39,453 bases of DNA from CAYONZ01 sp964405465 (GTDB lineage Bacteria; Bdellovibrionota; Bdellovibrionia; Bdellovibrionales; JAMPXM01). Positions 7,547 to 17,189 of this stretch are shown here, piece after piece. The stretch covers positions 1-39,453 of the forward strand of contig CAYONZ010000031.1 of assembly GCA_964405465.1 (NCBI GenBank), in the 5' to 3' direction. Numbering within the stretch: position 1 is the stretch's first letter; every line of letters begins with the position of its first letter. Under the pieces are notes generated by a model that was not told where the DNA came from, searched no databases, and worked only from the letters and a program-made list of their open reading frames with translations. Both the position numbers and the translations under genes were made by a program.

Positions 7547-8584
7547 TTAATTGAAAAATGCGGGTTGAAAAGTCACTTCAAGCTTAGTCCCTGGAGGCTC
7601 TGGCTTGAGCGCCACTTTGGGGCCAAAGAGAAGCGCATTGCGAGACGGATCATAGGTCCAACCTTTGACAATATCATTGGGTAGTATCTGTTTACCAAAT
7701 CGCACTTCGATGGTGGCTGGGTCAGGGGCCTGATTCAAGTACATGATCTTGCCAATTTTTTGCTCCAACTCGCTCCCTACCGCAGCAAGCTTGGTACCGA
7801 AATCAGAGTCACAGATATCGAGCTCATTGGTGAGCTTGCCGCCATTCATAAGCCGCAAAAAATCTTCAAGCTTGACCGGCGGCAACTCACCACCACGATC
7901 ATAACAGATCGAATTGGTCACAGGCTTAAACACCCCATAAGTTAAAACTTTTTCTGGAGAACCTTTAAGCCTAACCAAAAAATCTCGCATATCTTGCGCT
8001 GACATATAACTTTGATCATCGGTGTCGGTGAGAAAAATCACGGCTAAAAAAGCATCCGGTCGTAAAAAGCCCTTGTTGTATGTCTGCTCAATTGGACCCT
8101 CTAATGCCTTGCGAACCGGAGTAAAAAACTTCTCCATTGAGTCGCCACTGGTGCCAACATTGATATTCGACTTCAGAATAGTCAAACCGTTTGGTGTTGC
8201 TCGTTCTACAAAATACGGGTTACCAGAAAGGCGCCCGCCGCCGTGCCCAGTATAAGAAAGAAATTCTTCCGACGAGGTGATCACGCCGATATGGTAGCCA
8301 ATCAGCTGGTTCTTACTAAACTCGGCAACAAACTTGTCGACGTTTGCTGCCAAATTTCTCTGCGCATCGGACATACTTCCCGAATCATCGACCACAAATA
8401 AAATATCGACAGAAGGATCAAAAATCAAATTGGTGCTACTGTCTTTCACTTTTTCGCCAGTGTACACAGGGCGAGGCACGAGATAATCGCTTTGCTTTGA
8501 GCAGCCGACCAAGCCCAACGCGATTCCACTGAGTAACGAAAAAACTGAAAGCAAAACCAGACCTTGATTTTTTTTCATAAACAT
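7547..8584 (-). CDS. VWA-domain lipoprotein, CglB-like adhesin of the gliding machinery
   Basis: 345 residues. Lipoprotein signal with lipobox LVG-C (Cys28). A von Willebrand A domain follows with an intact MIDAS motif D66-x-S68-x-S70 (VVDDSGSM) and a second metal-side loop 'FLTDTDD'. In Myxococcus xanthus, CglB is an outer-membrane lipoprotein with an integrin-like VWA domain that binds the surface at focal adhesions (established for that family). Here the operon position, right after an AglT/GltE-like TPR gene, supports the same role; direct orthology is inferred. Four further cysteines lie in the C-terminal half or close by. It follows the TPR gene with three bases between stop and start. 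Confidence 0.85.
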   Translation of the reverse strand: MFMKKNQGLVLLSVFSLLSGIALGLVGCSKQSDYLVPRPVYTGEKVKDSSTNLIFDPSVDILFVVDDSGSMSDAQRNLAANVDKFVAEFSKNQLIGYHIGVITSSEEFLSYTGHGGGRLSGNPYFVERATPNGLTILKSNINVGTSGDSMEKFFTPVRKALEGPIEQTYNKGFLRPDAFLAVIFLTDTDDQSYMSAQDMRDFLVRLKGSPEKVLTYGVFKPVTNSICYDRGGELPPVKLEDFLRLMNGGKLTNELDICDSDFGTKLAAVGSELEQKIGKIMYLNQAPDPATIEVRFGKQILPNDIVKGWTYDPSRNALLFGPKVALKPEPPGTKLEVTFQPAFFN

Positions 8585-8587
8585 TCC

Positions 8588-10249
8588 CTATTTATTTACA
8601 GCCTGACACCCTTTTTTGATGTCGACTTTGTAATTCGAAAGTTCATCCATCCAGGTCTCGCCATCAAATGGAAATACCATTTTGTCTCGAGCCTGACTGC
8701 CGGTTGAGCCTTTCTTTTCAGACAAAACCTTGCTGCTAGCTTGAATTACTTTTTGCGAAACCGAAATCTGCTGCAAAATTTCAGCCTCAACTATGTGCAT
8801 TTTTGAAAGCATCTTTGAAGTTTCATCGACCTCATCGGTCGCCAGCTCTTTTATGCGATTGAGTGTGGCGGATCGGGCACGAGCCACACGCAAATCCATG
8901 TCTTTACGAAATTCATCAATCGAAGCCTGAAACCCCACCTGTGCTGTTCCACCCGTGAGCGACCGAGCATAAAGATCTGCGGCAACTTTGGCCTCAGCTT
9001 CAGTTGCGGACTCAATACCCACCAGTTGATTCAACCATTCATCGCGCGTGATAAATCGTGGCAACTGATGCACATCTGCCCCCAGGGCATTGAGGCTCTG
9101 ACGCTGTTGTTTCGTTTTCGCTATAAATTTTTGCACAACAGGTGTGTTCGCATCCTCTTTAAGATTGAGCATCGCTTGAGCGCGTGCGCGAAACCGCTCG
9201 CGAAAGAGTTTGATGCTCTCTACAGCACCAGGGTAATCACAAACCTTGAGCTGAGCCAAAGAACGCAAGAAAACGGTTTCTGGGCCAATTTGCCCATCAA
9301 AAATCGGTGCGATCAAAGTTTTGGTCACAGCCAAAGTATCTTGAGGTTCACCTCGGCGAATATGCGCCCAACCGATTTCTTCTTGCGCATCCAACCAGTA
9401 GTCAGAAGCCTTCGAAACTTTTTGATAATATGAAATCGCTGGCAATAAAAAGCCGTTTTGATACAAAAGCCGAGCGGCCGTAATGTTCATTAAATCTGGA
9501 CTAATTGAATTCTTCGAAATCGAAAACATATGAGTCAAAATTTTTGCCGCACTTGAAGCATCGTCTTTCAAACCAAAGCCCAAAGCCAGCTGCCACTCCA
9601 CCATTGCTCGTTCTTTGGTATCAAGAGCTGTCTTCTGCGCAAGATCCTTCAAAAGTTCCAAATTTTCTGGGTCAAAGCTCTGGCGAGTGACAACATGAAC
9701 CTCTGCCGCAATTCCAAACACAGCAGTCCAAGCATTGTTCCACTTCACATTGATATGGTTCCACACCGGAAGATCAATCGAGGCTGCATCGCGAAAACTC
9801 TTCAACAACTCAGCATCTATTTTTTTTGGGTCTTGAATACTTAAAAGTCGCTCAAGCCCTGCGATCTGCAATCCGTTTTTAAAAAGCAAATATCCATAAA
9901 TGGCTTGGCCGTTGGAGGATGTGGCAAGTTCCGAACCTTTCACCGCTACTGGCCACTGAAACAAAGCCTTCTCATATTCTGCACGCGAAAAAAAACCTTC
10001 CAAAATATTTTGCTCAGCTAAAAGATCAACTTTTTTGCGTCCTTCTTTTTTTAAGATTTCTCGCAACCACTGAGTTTCAATACGCGCCTCTGGACGAACA
10101 CCATCTTGCCCAGGAACACTCGAAGCACCCTGCCCCAAGAGATTCAAAAGATCATCGCCAGCGCTCGCGCTCAAAGTTGCCAGCGAGAGCAGACTTGCCA
10201 CCAGAGTCACCTTAAAAATTTTTGCACCAATAAGTTTTCGCGTGGTCAT
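8588..10249 (-). CDS. Periplasmic TPR protein, AglT/GltE-like gliding motility component
   Basis: 553 residues. Signal peptide ends near residue 30 (LSASA-GDD). The body is all-helical with degenerate TPR-like pairs (about 90-360), a long charged helical stretch (about 430-520), and the C-terminal block 'MVFPFDGETWMDELSNY', which is typical of the AglT/GltE group in gliding clusters. In M. xanthus this group belongs to the periplasmic/outer-membrane part of the Glt complex. Its ATG overlaps the stop of the beta-barrel gene upstream (ATGA), so barrel and TPR protein are likely made together. The functional assignment rests on domain type plus gene order. Confidence 0.78.
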   Translation of the reverse strand: MTTRKLIGAKIFKVTLVASLLSLATLSASAGDDLLNLLGQGASSVPGQDGVRPEARIETQWLREILKKEGRKKVDLLAEQNILEGFFSRAEYEKALFQWPVAVKGSELATSSNGQAIYGYLLFKNGLQIAGLERLLSIQDPKKIDAELLKSFRDAASIDLPVWNHINVKWNNAWTAVFGIAAEVHVVTRQSFDPENLELLKDLAQKTALDTKERAMVEWQLALGFGLKDDASSAAKILTHMFSISKNSISPDLMNITAARLLYQNGFLLPAISYYQKVSKASDYWLDAQEEIGWAHIRRGEPQDTLAVTKTLIAPIFDGQIGPETVFLRSLAQLKVCDYPGAVESIKLFRERFRARAQAMLNLKEDANTPVVQKFIAKTKQQRQSLNALGADVHQLPRFITRDEWLNQLVGIESATEAEAKVAADLYARSLTGGTAQVGFQASIDEFRKDMDLRVARARSATLNRIKELATDEVDETSKMLSKMHIVEAEILQQISVSQKVIQASSKVLSEKKGSTGSQARDKMVFPFDGETWMDELSNYKVDIKKGCQAVNK

Positions 10250-11064
10250 AACATATACCCCACTTGCACACTACCAAGAGTGAGATTCATCTTCGTACTT
10301 TCTTCAAAACGTTTCGCCGTATAGGTCTCATAGCGAACTTCTGCACGTGTCGTCAGATGCTGCGACCACCAAAGGCCAACGCCTCCACCCGCTGTCAGCA
10401 AATTGCTCATGCCCGACTGCAACTGAACCTTGCCACTTCCAGCTAGAGCATAGAGATCAAAATGCACAACTCCCAAATCCATGAAATTCATTTTTCCATA
10501 GATAGGATAGAAATTGATTTGCGCTAGATACGAACGATAAGGAGCATCGATCTCAGGCAAGCGACGTCCACCGGGCTGAAGTTCATCATCAATCAGATGC
10601 TGTCCCTCGGGTCGCAAGCTATTAAATGACCACTGGTACTTTAAACCCAAAGACCAATGCGGACTGATATGAAGATTATAATTCATCGCTAGGTTTTGTG
10701 TCGCCATATAGGCATCGCCACCCGCAACACTAGAAAATTCTGGAGCAAGCTCGTGTCTCCAGCGGCGACTTACGATGCGATCCTGAACCACTGAAACTTT
10801 AGTGTCAGGGTTGAGTGCTTTCGCTCGCTCAACCAAAACATCATTGCCACCAAGAGAATCAAAGTCTTTCATAAGGTCTTCCGCTTTTACTGGCGAAGTC
10901 CAACACAGACTACCGGTAGCCAGAATCGTGGCCAGAAATGCGGCAAGACCTGTGGGCTGAAGCATGGCCACAAATGCTGACCGACCAGCCGTGAGCGGTG
11001 TCAATACCCCATCATGAGCAAATGCGATTTTGAAGAGTTCCTTTATTCGTAGACTATTTTTCAT
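10246..11064 (-). CDS. Outer-membrane beta-barrel protein of the gliding cluster
   Basis: The frame extends upstream to 11154, but the ATG at 11064 has an excellent Shine-Dalgarno (AGAGGAG, 5 bases away) and avoids overlap with the preceding lipoprotein gene, so it is chosen (272 residues). A long N-terminal export sequence ends around 'SPVKA-EDL'. The rest has alternating strands with aromatic girdles (NYNLHISPHWSLGLKYQW, YRSYLAQINFYP, HFDLYALAGSGKV, VGLWWSQHLTTRAEVRYETY) and ends VQVGYML, typical of small outer-membrane barrels. Such 'myxo-plus' barrels commonly accompany AglT-like TPR genes in Myxococcota and Bdellovibrionota (family knowledge). It probably forms the outer-membrane part of the motor. 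Confidence 0.8.
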   Translation of the reverse strand: MKNSLRIKELFKIAFAHDGVLTPLTAGRSAFVAMLQPTGLAAFLATILATGSLCWTSPVKAEDLMKDFDSLGGNDVLVERAKALNPDTKVSVVQDRIVSRRWRHELAPEFSSVAGGDAYMATQNLAMNYNLHISPHWSLGLKYQWSFNSLRPEGQHLIDDELQPGGRRLPEIDAPYRSYLAQINFYPIYGKMNFMDLGVVHFDLYALAGSGKVQLQSGMSNLLTAGGGVGLWWSQHLTTRAEVRYETYTAKRFEESTKMNLTLGSVQVGYML

Positions 11065-11101
11065 CACTTCTCCTCTTGTTGCGCCAATTTGTTGCGCCAA
11101 T

Positions 11102-12439
11102 TTATTGAGCCGCCTGGCCTGCCACAGTGCTTGAACCGGAAGATAGATTTGCATGCGAGAGATTCAACTTCTTATTTAGGGAAAATCGGGGCCCTGGCAT
11201 GGCTGGCGCCAATCTCACTCTTCTGGTGTAAGAACGCTGCACCGTTTGCGGAGAGCTGAGTGCCGTGTTGATCGCATTGAAGGTAATATCGTATTCACTC
11301 ATACCGATAAACGAACTTGGCACATCCCAATTCAGAGTGCAAAGCGCATCACCAGAACGAGACTGAGTGACACAATTCAGAGTGGGAGATCCAGGAAGAC
11401 CTGCAAGCTGAGTCACCACTTGCACAGAAATCTGTCCTTCAATATTTCGTGAACTTGAATCGCGAAAGCTCGAATCATACACCGAAAAATTATACGAATT
11501 TTTTTGCCCCATCGTCAGCACAGCTGTATCAACCCACGACACCGAAGGCTCCCGCAGCTTGTTACCGATTAAAACATCAACAGTTCTTGGCCCCGAAGTA
11601 TTGCCAAAATGACTGAGAGCAATCAGCCCAAATCTGAACATCGAACGATCTGGAGTGAGTTCATAGTTTCGGGTATCAAGAGTTAATTTGAATATCCAGA
11701 GGCTCGGATCAATCAAACTCTGTGTGGGATCAGAATTGGAATTCGTGACCATGTGAGCTGCGCTGAATTGATCTGATGTTGAAGCCACAACCATCAAGCG
11801 CGGGCGATTGTTGGGAGTGTTCGATGCCGTTGGATCCTTCACCACCACTTGAAAATCACGCCTGTCCCCTTCGATGATGGGATTTCTTGAGAGATCATCA
11901 ACTGAGACAATGCTCGGATCGACATTCTGGCGACCGACAAAAACTTTGATCGACTTGACCGTTGAGGTTACAGGTACAGTTTGCGCCGTCAGTGTAAAGT
12001 CAAGATGTGCTGCTCGGGTGTATTCCGCATTCACGTACCCAACCGGTGGAGTCCATTTAAAAGATCCTGCAGCTGCATCGAAAACGGCTCCCGGAAAATC
12101 ACTTATATTGGTGAGTTGCAAATCAAACCCGGTGTTGGCAATAAGGACCCGCGCTCCAACTTTCAATTCTCCAGGTTCACCCTCACGAAAATCTGCAAAG
12201 TCAGCTGAATCAATACGCATCACATCGGCAGGTAGAGCTTTAGGTCGTGGGTCGACTTTTCTCTCAGGTGGCACTCCCTCTCGCACCCAATCTGGCTGAC
12301 CATCGAGAGGATCTTGTTTCATTTTTTGACAACCCCAAAGACCCAAGCATAAAACAGCCAAGCAAAGCATTGGCTTACTTACAGTTTTTTTGCTTGCTGA
12401 TTTTTTGGTTACAGCTTTATGAAAAATCCTTTTTCGCAT
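11102..12439 (-). CDS. Large lipoprotein with Ig-like repeats, gliding cluster
   Basis: Start chosen at 12439 (MRKRIF), 8 bases after AGGAG; an in-frame ATG at 12481 has no such site. The export signal ends in the lipobox LWG-C (Cys37). The mature protein has about 410 residues and is beta-rich. It contains a putative Ig/cadherin-like module with 'GSFKWTPPVGYVN' (about 125-140) and further repeats of about 90 residues with NxY/WxxP patterns; no enzyme motif. It is probably surface or outer-membrane attached. Position between the AgmX-tail protein and the outer-membrane barrel suggests a structural or adhesive part of the motor. It is not a recognised orthologue of a named Glt protein. Confidence 0.72.
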   Translation of the reverse strand: MRKRIFHKAVTKKSASKKTVSKPMLCLAVLCLGLWGCQKMKQDPLDGQPDWVREGVPPERKVDPRPKALPADVMRIDSADFADFREGEPGELKVGARVLIANTGFDLQLTNISDFPGAVFDAAAGSFKWTPPVGYVNAEYTRAAHLDFTLTAQTVPVTSTVKSIKVFVGRQNVDPSIVSVDDLSRNPIIEGDRRDFQVVVKDPTASNTPNNRPRLMVVASTSDQFSAAHMVTNSNSDPTQSLIDPSLWIFKLTLDTRNYELTPDRSMFRFGLIALSHFGNTSGPRTVDVLIGNKLREPSVSWVDTAVLTMGQKNSYNFSVYDSSFRDSSSRNIEGQISVQVVTQLAGLPGSPTLNCVTQSRSGDALCTLNWDVPSSFIGMSEYDITFNAINTALSSPQTVQRSYTRRVRLAPAMPGPRFSLNKKLNLSHANLSSGSSTVAGQAAQ

Positions 12440-12492
12440 TTTACATTCTCCTCTTTCCATCGCCCAGAACAATGACTTCAAAAAACTCTACT

Positions 12493-12516
12493 TTGGCTGC
12501 TCAACTGGTCAGCCAA
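12493..12516 (-). promoter_or_regulatory. Possible attenuator hairpin inside the gliding operon
   Basis: Read on the minus strand, TTGGCTG pairs with CAGCCAA (7 bp, 10-base loop). Six T residues follow after a 7-base gap. It lies between the AgmX-tail gene and the lipoprotein gene. The arm sits inside a tandem duplication of a 12-base unit (CAACTGGTCAGC / CAACTGATCAGC, plus strand 12502-12525). It could lower expression of downstream genes; the distance from stem to T-run makes a strong terminator unlikely. Confidence 0.25.
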
Positions 12517-12536
12517 CTGATCAGCCATCCAACCGC

Positions 12537-13724
12537 TCAGCTGTGGCCCTGTCGTTTCAAATCAAACGGAAAAGCCACCGGAACTTCAGCTCCTCCACTT
12601 GGAAGCGGAAACTTCCAGGTTTTAAGTCGCATCATAATGCAATCTTCCACCTGCTTTGAATTGAGGGTGGTATTTTGAATCGATGCGGCCTTCACTGAAC
12701 CATTCGGATCAATAATCCAGCGAATGAAAACGCGCCCAGCGAGAGCGGGATCTTGTTGCAAACCCTGTTCGTAACAAAAACGAATTTGCCCCGTATTGCG
12801 CCTGATCACATCCATCACCGACTCGCGATCAATTCCGCCCTCAACAAGTCCTTCGGTACCTAGAGTGATATTAGTGCTCGTGCCGGCTGATCCGATCAGA
12901 CTCAACTTTCCGTACCCAGCCTGACCGCCGCCCTTTCCTTTGGTTCCATAGCCACCGCCACCTTGCAAATTACCTCCAGCACCCAGTGGAGCTGAAACAA
13001 TACCTTTGCCATACAAAGAGGTCTGCACGCCGCCACTGCCTTGTGTGCCGCCGAGACCAGGGCCCGCCGTCGTGTGAACAGCACCTAGATCAATTCCACC
13101 ACGCTGTTTGCCTGAAGAAAGGCTACCCAAAACAGCAAGTGCCCCCATACGTCGAATCGCTGCGGTCTTTTTTGTAATGGTCTTCTCGACCGGCTGTTCA
13201 ACTTGGTTTTGATTTTCAGCTTTTGCGACGACCTTTTGCATCTTCGGTGGAGTTTGCTTCACAATACGCACCACCTGCTGCTTCAACTCCTCATTGATCT
13301 TATCGGTATTCACGGTGTGTAAAAATATAAAAGCTAGAAAAATCAAATTCAAACCGCTCAGCACGGCGAGCGAAAGATACCAAGGCTTTTTATTGTCTTT
13401 GGCGTACTCAATATTAGGGATAGTCGCAAGACCATTGGAAGCAAAGGTCAACTCACCAATACCAGGTATAACAAGCGAGCCCGCTTGCGACTGCGCTTTT
13501 TGCAACTGTGCCTTATTCAGTTCTGCTAAAAGTTCAAAATCGATTTCGTCAATTTGTAAAGCTTCAGAATTGGGATGAAGCTCAACTCGTCGTGAATCAT
13601 GGCGACGGACCATGATGGCATTCTCCCCCTGCCAAGGAAACACCCGAAGAATTTCGCCATTTTTATTTTTCAATACCAGGCGTTCAGTCTCACCAAGATT
13701 TTTAGTTGCAGATACACTTTCCAT
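12537..13724 (-). CDS. AgmX/PglI-tail gliding motility protein (TonB-like periplasm-spanning, GltG/GltJ type)
   Basis: 395 residues. A cytoplasmic N-terminal domain (about 10-110) is followed by one membrane segment (about 116-137) and a basic Lys/Gln/Pro linker (145-190). A long Gly-rich flexible region follows (about 205-282). The C-terminal AgmX/PglI domain (about 297-392) carries 'IRFCYE....DP.L.G.V...W.I...G.V' and a second Cys (C317, C362 likely paired). In M. xanthus such proteins bridge from the inner-membrane motor across the periplasm to the outer membrane. It lies 12 bases after the small exported protein gene, with AAGGGG ahead of the start. Assignment to GltG versus GltJ is not possible from sequence alone. 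Confidence 0.85.
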   Translation of the reverse strand: MESVSATKNLGETERLVLKNKNGEILRVFPWQGENAIMVRRHDSRRVELHPNSEALQIDEIDFELLAELNKAQLQKAQSQAGSLVIPGIGELTFASNGLATIPNIEYAKDNKKPWYLSLAVLSGLNLIFLAFIFLHTVNTDKINEELKQQVVRIVKQTPPKMQKVVAKAENQNQVEQPVEKTITKKTAAIRRMGALAVLGSLSSGKQRGGIDLGAVHTTAGPGLGGTQGSGGVQTSLYGKGIVSAPLGAGGNLQGGGGYGTKGKGGGQAGYGKLSLIGSAGTSTNITLGTEGLVEGGIDRESVMDVIRRNTGQIRFCYEQGLQQDPALAGRVFIRWIIDPNGSVKAASIQNTTLNSKQVEDCIMMRLKTWKFPLPSGGAEVPVAFPFDLKRQGHS

Positions 13725-13736
13725 TAGCTCGGCCCC

Positions 13737-14063
13737 TTAGTACTTAGTTGCAGATTTTTTCAATCGATCTTTAAATTCAGTGCGCACACCTAGTAAGGCG
13801 TCTAAAACTTTATCATCCTCAACAGTCACGACGGATTCATCAGAAAAATGATATTGCCCTTGCACCAAGATCTCATCAAAGGTCATCTCAGAAACTTTCT
13901 TCTTACTTTTTTCAGCAGGTTTGCTCGGCACAGACTCAGCAGCCAGCGCGGACCCAACCTTAGCAAGCAACACTCCAAGAAAAACGACTTGCAAAACAAA
14001 GAACCAAACGACTGTCTTAAATAACCTTTGTTTACTCATTTGCATACCGCCCTGTTTCTTCAT
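13737..14063 (-). CDS. Small exported/membrane protein of the gliding cluster
   Basis: 108 residues. One hydrophobic segment (about 15-40, ending in SALAAES) could be a signal peptide or anchor. It is followed by a Lys/Pro-rich stretch and a short domain with 'MTFDEILVQGQYHFSDESVVTVEDDKVLDALL'. No named family is recognised. The start overlaps the TPR gene stop (TAATG) with GGAG upstream; a second ATG at 14039 would give a cleaner signal. Genomic position equals that of small periplasmic or assembly factors in other glt clusters, so a helper role is plausible but unproven. Confidence 0.7.
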   Translation of the reverse strand: MKKQGGMQMSKQRLFKTVVWFFVLQVVFLGVLLAKVGSALAAESVPSKPAEKSKKKVSEMTFDEILVQGQYHFSDESVVTVEDDKVLDALLGVRTEFKDRLKKSATKY

Positions 14064-17000
14064 TATTGCACTCCCTTTGCCGGTGCTTTCTCATCATTTA
14101 AACCCTGAATTCGTGATTCTAAATAAGCCGTCCAAACTTCTCGTCCCACTTGCTTATTTAGATCCAATAGCTCTTGCAAAAAGGCTCTATTGTTTGGTTC
14201 TTGACGAACCTTCATTTTCGCCGCTTCGATCTTGTGTAAAGTTTCGCCGTCCGCCTTTACCTGCGCCACAGTTAAAGTTCCAACTTGACCTAAAAAGTTG
14301 AACAACGATTTTTTGTCTTCTGGGGCAATCTCTGCCACCTTCTGCAACTCAAGCTTTGTCAAAGCCTGCATCTCAGAATTCATTTCAAGATACTGCTTCT
14401 TCAGCTGCTCAAGACTAGCACCATTAGTCCAAAATTCTTGCACCTTCGCTTGGGTCTCAATTGAGCGGGTCTGGTAGGGCGACGCCTGTTGGGCAAGAGC
14501 TCCAAGGTACTGTTGTTCGTCTTCACCTTTCAATCCCTGAGGAACAGGCAATGACATGATCTCATTATAAAATCGCTCCGATTCTTTGGCCATCAACTGC
14601 AATGACAAGAGCTCGCTGGTCCAATCTGACATTGCAATTGCACGCTTGGCCATCTTTTCGAGCTGCTCAAGCAAAGCCACTCGTGCTTTCAAACTACTCG
14701 CCAGCTTTTTTTGCTGACCACCATCCACTTGATGATTCTTTAATTTCTGCGCCAACGGTTCAAATTCAGCAATAAACTCGGCGCGCGCAAAGATTTTTCC
14801 TGAGGAAGTCTTGGCCAACGCTGGGCTTTTAAGAACCAATTTGCGAATCTCAACTTTTGGAGTCCTTGCAAAACTCTCGAGATAGAGTCCGGCTAAAAGC
14901 TCAGGGTCAGAATTCAATACGCTTTTTTGCTTTTCAATTTCTGCAAATGCAAAGCCGCATTCGCGAACCATTCGAGCGGCAATCGCTCGAGCTTTTTCAG
15001 GATCTTTGGACTCCTGCAAAAATTTCTGCAAATAGGGCTTAGAATCCTGATTGGCAAGATCAGCATAAAGCGCAAGTTTAATCCATTTTTGTGAAGCTCC
15101 GTCTTTTAGTGACAGCTTCTCAGTTGCGGCAAGCGCACCAGGAAAATCCAATAGCATTTCCGACGCCCATGCTTTGCGCGACAAAACTAAAAGACGATCT
15201 TCTTCACTTAGGCCACCATCAAGTTTCAAGCCAAGAAGCCCATCGGCTGACGACAAGACGACTGATGGATTTTTTGCTTTTTCAGCAAGGAGCATCTTGT
15301 TTTTATAATAGGTTTTCAATTCTTCAGCTTGCGCTCCGTTCATATCTATTTTGCTGAGAATCGCTAATGCCTGAGCTGGGTCATCTGCCCGAGCAATCGC
15401 TTGATTCAAAAGGGCTTTGCGTGCCACCAGCCGATAGTCTGCTGCCTTGCTAGAAAACACACGGGCAAACTCCATTGCCCAACTCTCGATTTTCGTTTCC
15501 GCCTGAGCGTCACCTTTTGCCAAAACCAAACTATCTAGAGCCAAATCAGCGGCCTGCATTTTTATAGGCTCACCACCTGCAATCGAACTCAAAGCAATCT
15601 CGCGCATCATATCGGCCGCTTTTAGATACTCACCTTTTTCATAAACCATGTGTGCCAATTGATAACGAACTTCAATATTCTTTTTCTGCGAAATACTGTT
15701 CTGAATATAAAGATTCAATTCTTTAGCCAAGACTTCGTTCTCCTTGGCGACCTCAGCCACTTCAATTGCACCCAAGAGAGTGTCCTCAAGAAGTTGAACA
15801 TATTTAGCACGCGATTTCTCATCACCGCTATTCGTCTGCACGGCTTGCTTGAAGCCAGTTGCCGCCTGATTATAGAGATCAATCGCCTCTGGATACAGTT
15901 TCAAATCACGAGCCACTTGCCCAGCTGCAACCCGCATATCATCTTCAACGCTAAAGACAGCTAGATAATTGCGATATGCCTGCAAAAGCTCAGGGCTTGG
16001 ATTTTTAAGCTTAGTCCAATCGACCAAGAAATTGCGAATTCTAGTTTTTAACTCCACACACTCAGCATCCACGCAGCCGCCCATTTGCGACCATGTCGTG
16101 AGAGCCAAATCAAAAGCTCGTGCAGCTTCAACCTTATTTTTCAAATCCATTTGCATTTGCGCCTGATGCACCAAGCTTTCAACACGCAACTTCGGCTGAG
16201 TTTGCTTTTGAAAGACAAAGTCCCAAACCATAATCGCTGCTGGCTTCTGCCCGAGCCGTTCACTTTCAAGCGCCAAATAGGTCAAGTTCGCCAATTTCGT
16301 TGAGTTGGGACTTAGGACAAACACATTATCTAAATCTATTTTATTTATCGCTCGGCGGCTCAAAAAAGTCGAATAATCGCGGCTGACTTCTTCATGAAAT
16401 TGCAAATCAATCTGACCGGAATTACTCGTACGATCCACGGCCGAACGAACCAAAAGGTCTTTATCCTTCAACACATTCTCAAGCCCCAATATGGCCTGCT
16501 CAAGGTGCCCACGATTAAAAGAGCACCATGCAAGACGGTAGGCCGCAAGACTGCGCGCCCCCATTAACGAAGCCGAATTATCAAATACCATCTGGTAATA
16601 CTTCTGGGCCTCTGCAAAATCACCTTGCTTAAACGCCATTTCAGCTAGAGACAACTGAGCCTCTGCAATCGACACCGGATTGACTTTCGCAGACAGAATG
16701 CCAGCGTAGGCAGCTTTGGCTTCTTGATTTTGCCCGAGCAACTCATGAAGGTGACCAATCTGAATAGCAATCTTGCCAGCTGATTCAACTGGTGCTTTTG
16801 CTTGAACATCTCGATAATATTGAAGAGCTTTTTTACGATCACTGGCGCCCGCTAGACATTTAACACAACCCTCGTTGAGCTCTCGCATCGCAAGACGTCT
16901 TGCTTTTTCTGCATGCAAGTCAGCTAAGCGCATCGCAACTCCCACGCGTGACGCATCAGCAGGTGGCAGCGAAAGATAAACTCGAGTCAATTTTTCTAAC

Positions 17001-17155
17001 AACAAGTCTTGCGTACTCTCGTCCACAGTATCTAAAGCGCGGGCTTGAAGATGAAATACAAGACTGCCAGAAAAAAGAAGAGACAAGCTCATTAGCGACG
17101 GTAACCAAAGGCCCGCATAAGACGACTCACATGATGTTGATTTTCTTCGTGCCAT
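14063..17155 (-). CDS. Large periplasmic TPR protein, GltD/AgmU-like
   Basis: 1030 residues, exported (signal peptide ending near 'ARA-LDT', about residue 41). Almost entirely helical; clear TPR-type pairs lie at about 100-230 (ALQYYRDVQAKAP..., QIGHLHELLGQNQEAKAAYAGIL, AQLSLAEMAFKQGDFAEAQKYYQMVFD) and weaker repeats run to the end. In M. xanthus, GltD/AgmU is a very long periplasmic TPR protein that decorates the gliding complex. Length, export and position after the motor genes fit, and the link is inference. It follows the second ExbD-like gene by 34 bases, and the next gene's ATG overlaps its stop by one base. Confidence 0.82.
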   Translation of the reverse strand: MARRKSTSCESSYAGLWLPSLMSLSLLFSGSLVFHLQARALDTVDESTQDLLLEKLTRVYLSLPPADASRVGVAMRLADLHAEKARRLAMRELNEGCVKCLAGASDRKKALQYYRDVQAKAPVESAGKIAIQIGHLHELLGQNQEAKAAYAGILSAKVNPVSIAEAQLSLAEMAFKQGDFAEAQKYYQMVFDNSASLMGARSLAAYRLAWCSFNRGHLEQAILGLENVLKDKDLLVRSAVDRTSNSGQIDLQFHEEVSRDYSTFLSRRAINKIDLDNVFVLSPNSTKLANLTYLALESERLGQKPAAIMVWDFVFQKQTQPKLRVESLVHQAQMQMDLKNKVEAARAFDLALTTWSQMGGCVDAECVELKTRIRNFLVDWTKLKNPSPELLQAYRNYLAVFSVEDDMRVAAGQVARDLKLYPEAIDLYNQAATGFKQAVQTNSGDEKSRAKYVQLLEDTLLGAIEVAEVAKENEVLAKELNLYIQNSISQKKNIEVRYQLAHMVYEKGEYLKAADMMREIALSSIAGGEPIKMQAADLALDSLVLAKGDAQAETKIESWAMEFARVFSSKAADYRLVARKALLNQAIARADDPAQALAILSKIDMNGAQAEELKTYYKNKMLLAEKAKNPSVVLSSADGLLGLKLDGGLSEEDRLLVLSRKAWASEMLLDFPGALAATEKLSLKDGASQKWIKLALYADLANQDSKPYLQKFLQESKDPEKARAIAARMVRECGFAFAEIEKQKSVLNSDPELLAGLYLESFARTPKVEIRKLVLKSPALAKTSSGKIFARAEFIAEFEPLAQKLKNHQVDGGQQKKLASSLKARVALLEQLEKMAKRAIAMSDWTSELLSLQLMAKESERFYNEIMSLPVPQGLKGEDEQQYLGALAQQASPYQTRSIETQAKVQEFWTNGASLEQLKKQYLEMNSEMQALTKLELQKVAEIAPEDKKSLFNFLGQVGTLTVAQVKADGETLHKIEAAKMKVRQEPNNRAFLQELLDLNKQVGREVWTAYLESRIQGLNDEKAPAKGVQ

Positions 17156-17189
17156 CTCGACTCCTTCTTAAGTCTACAAAACTGACCTG

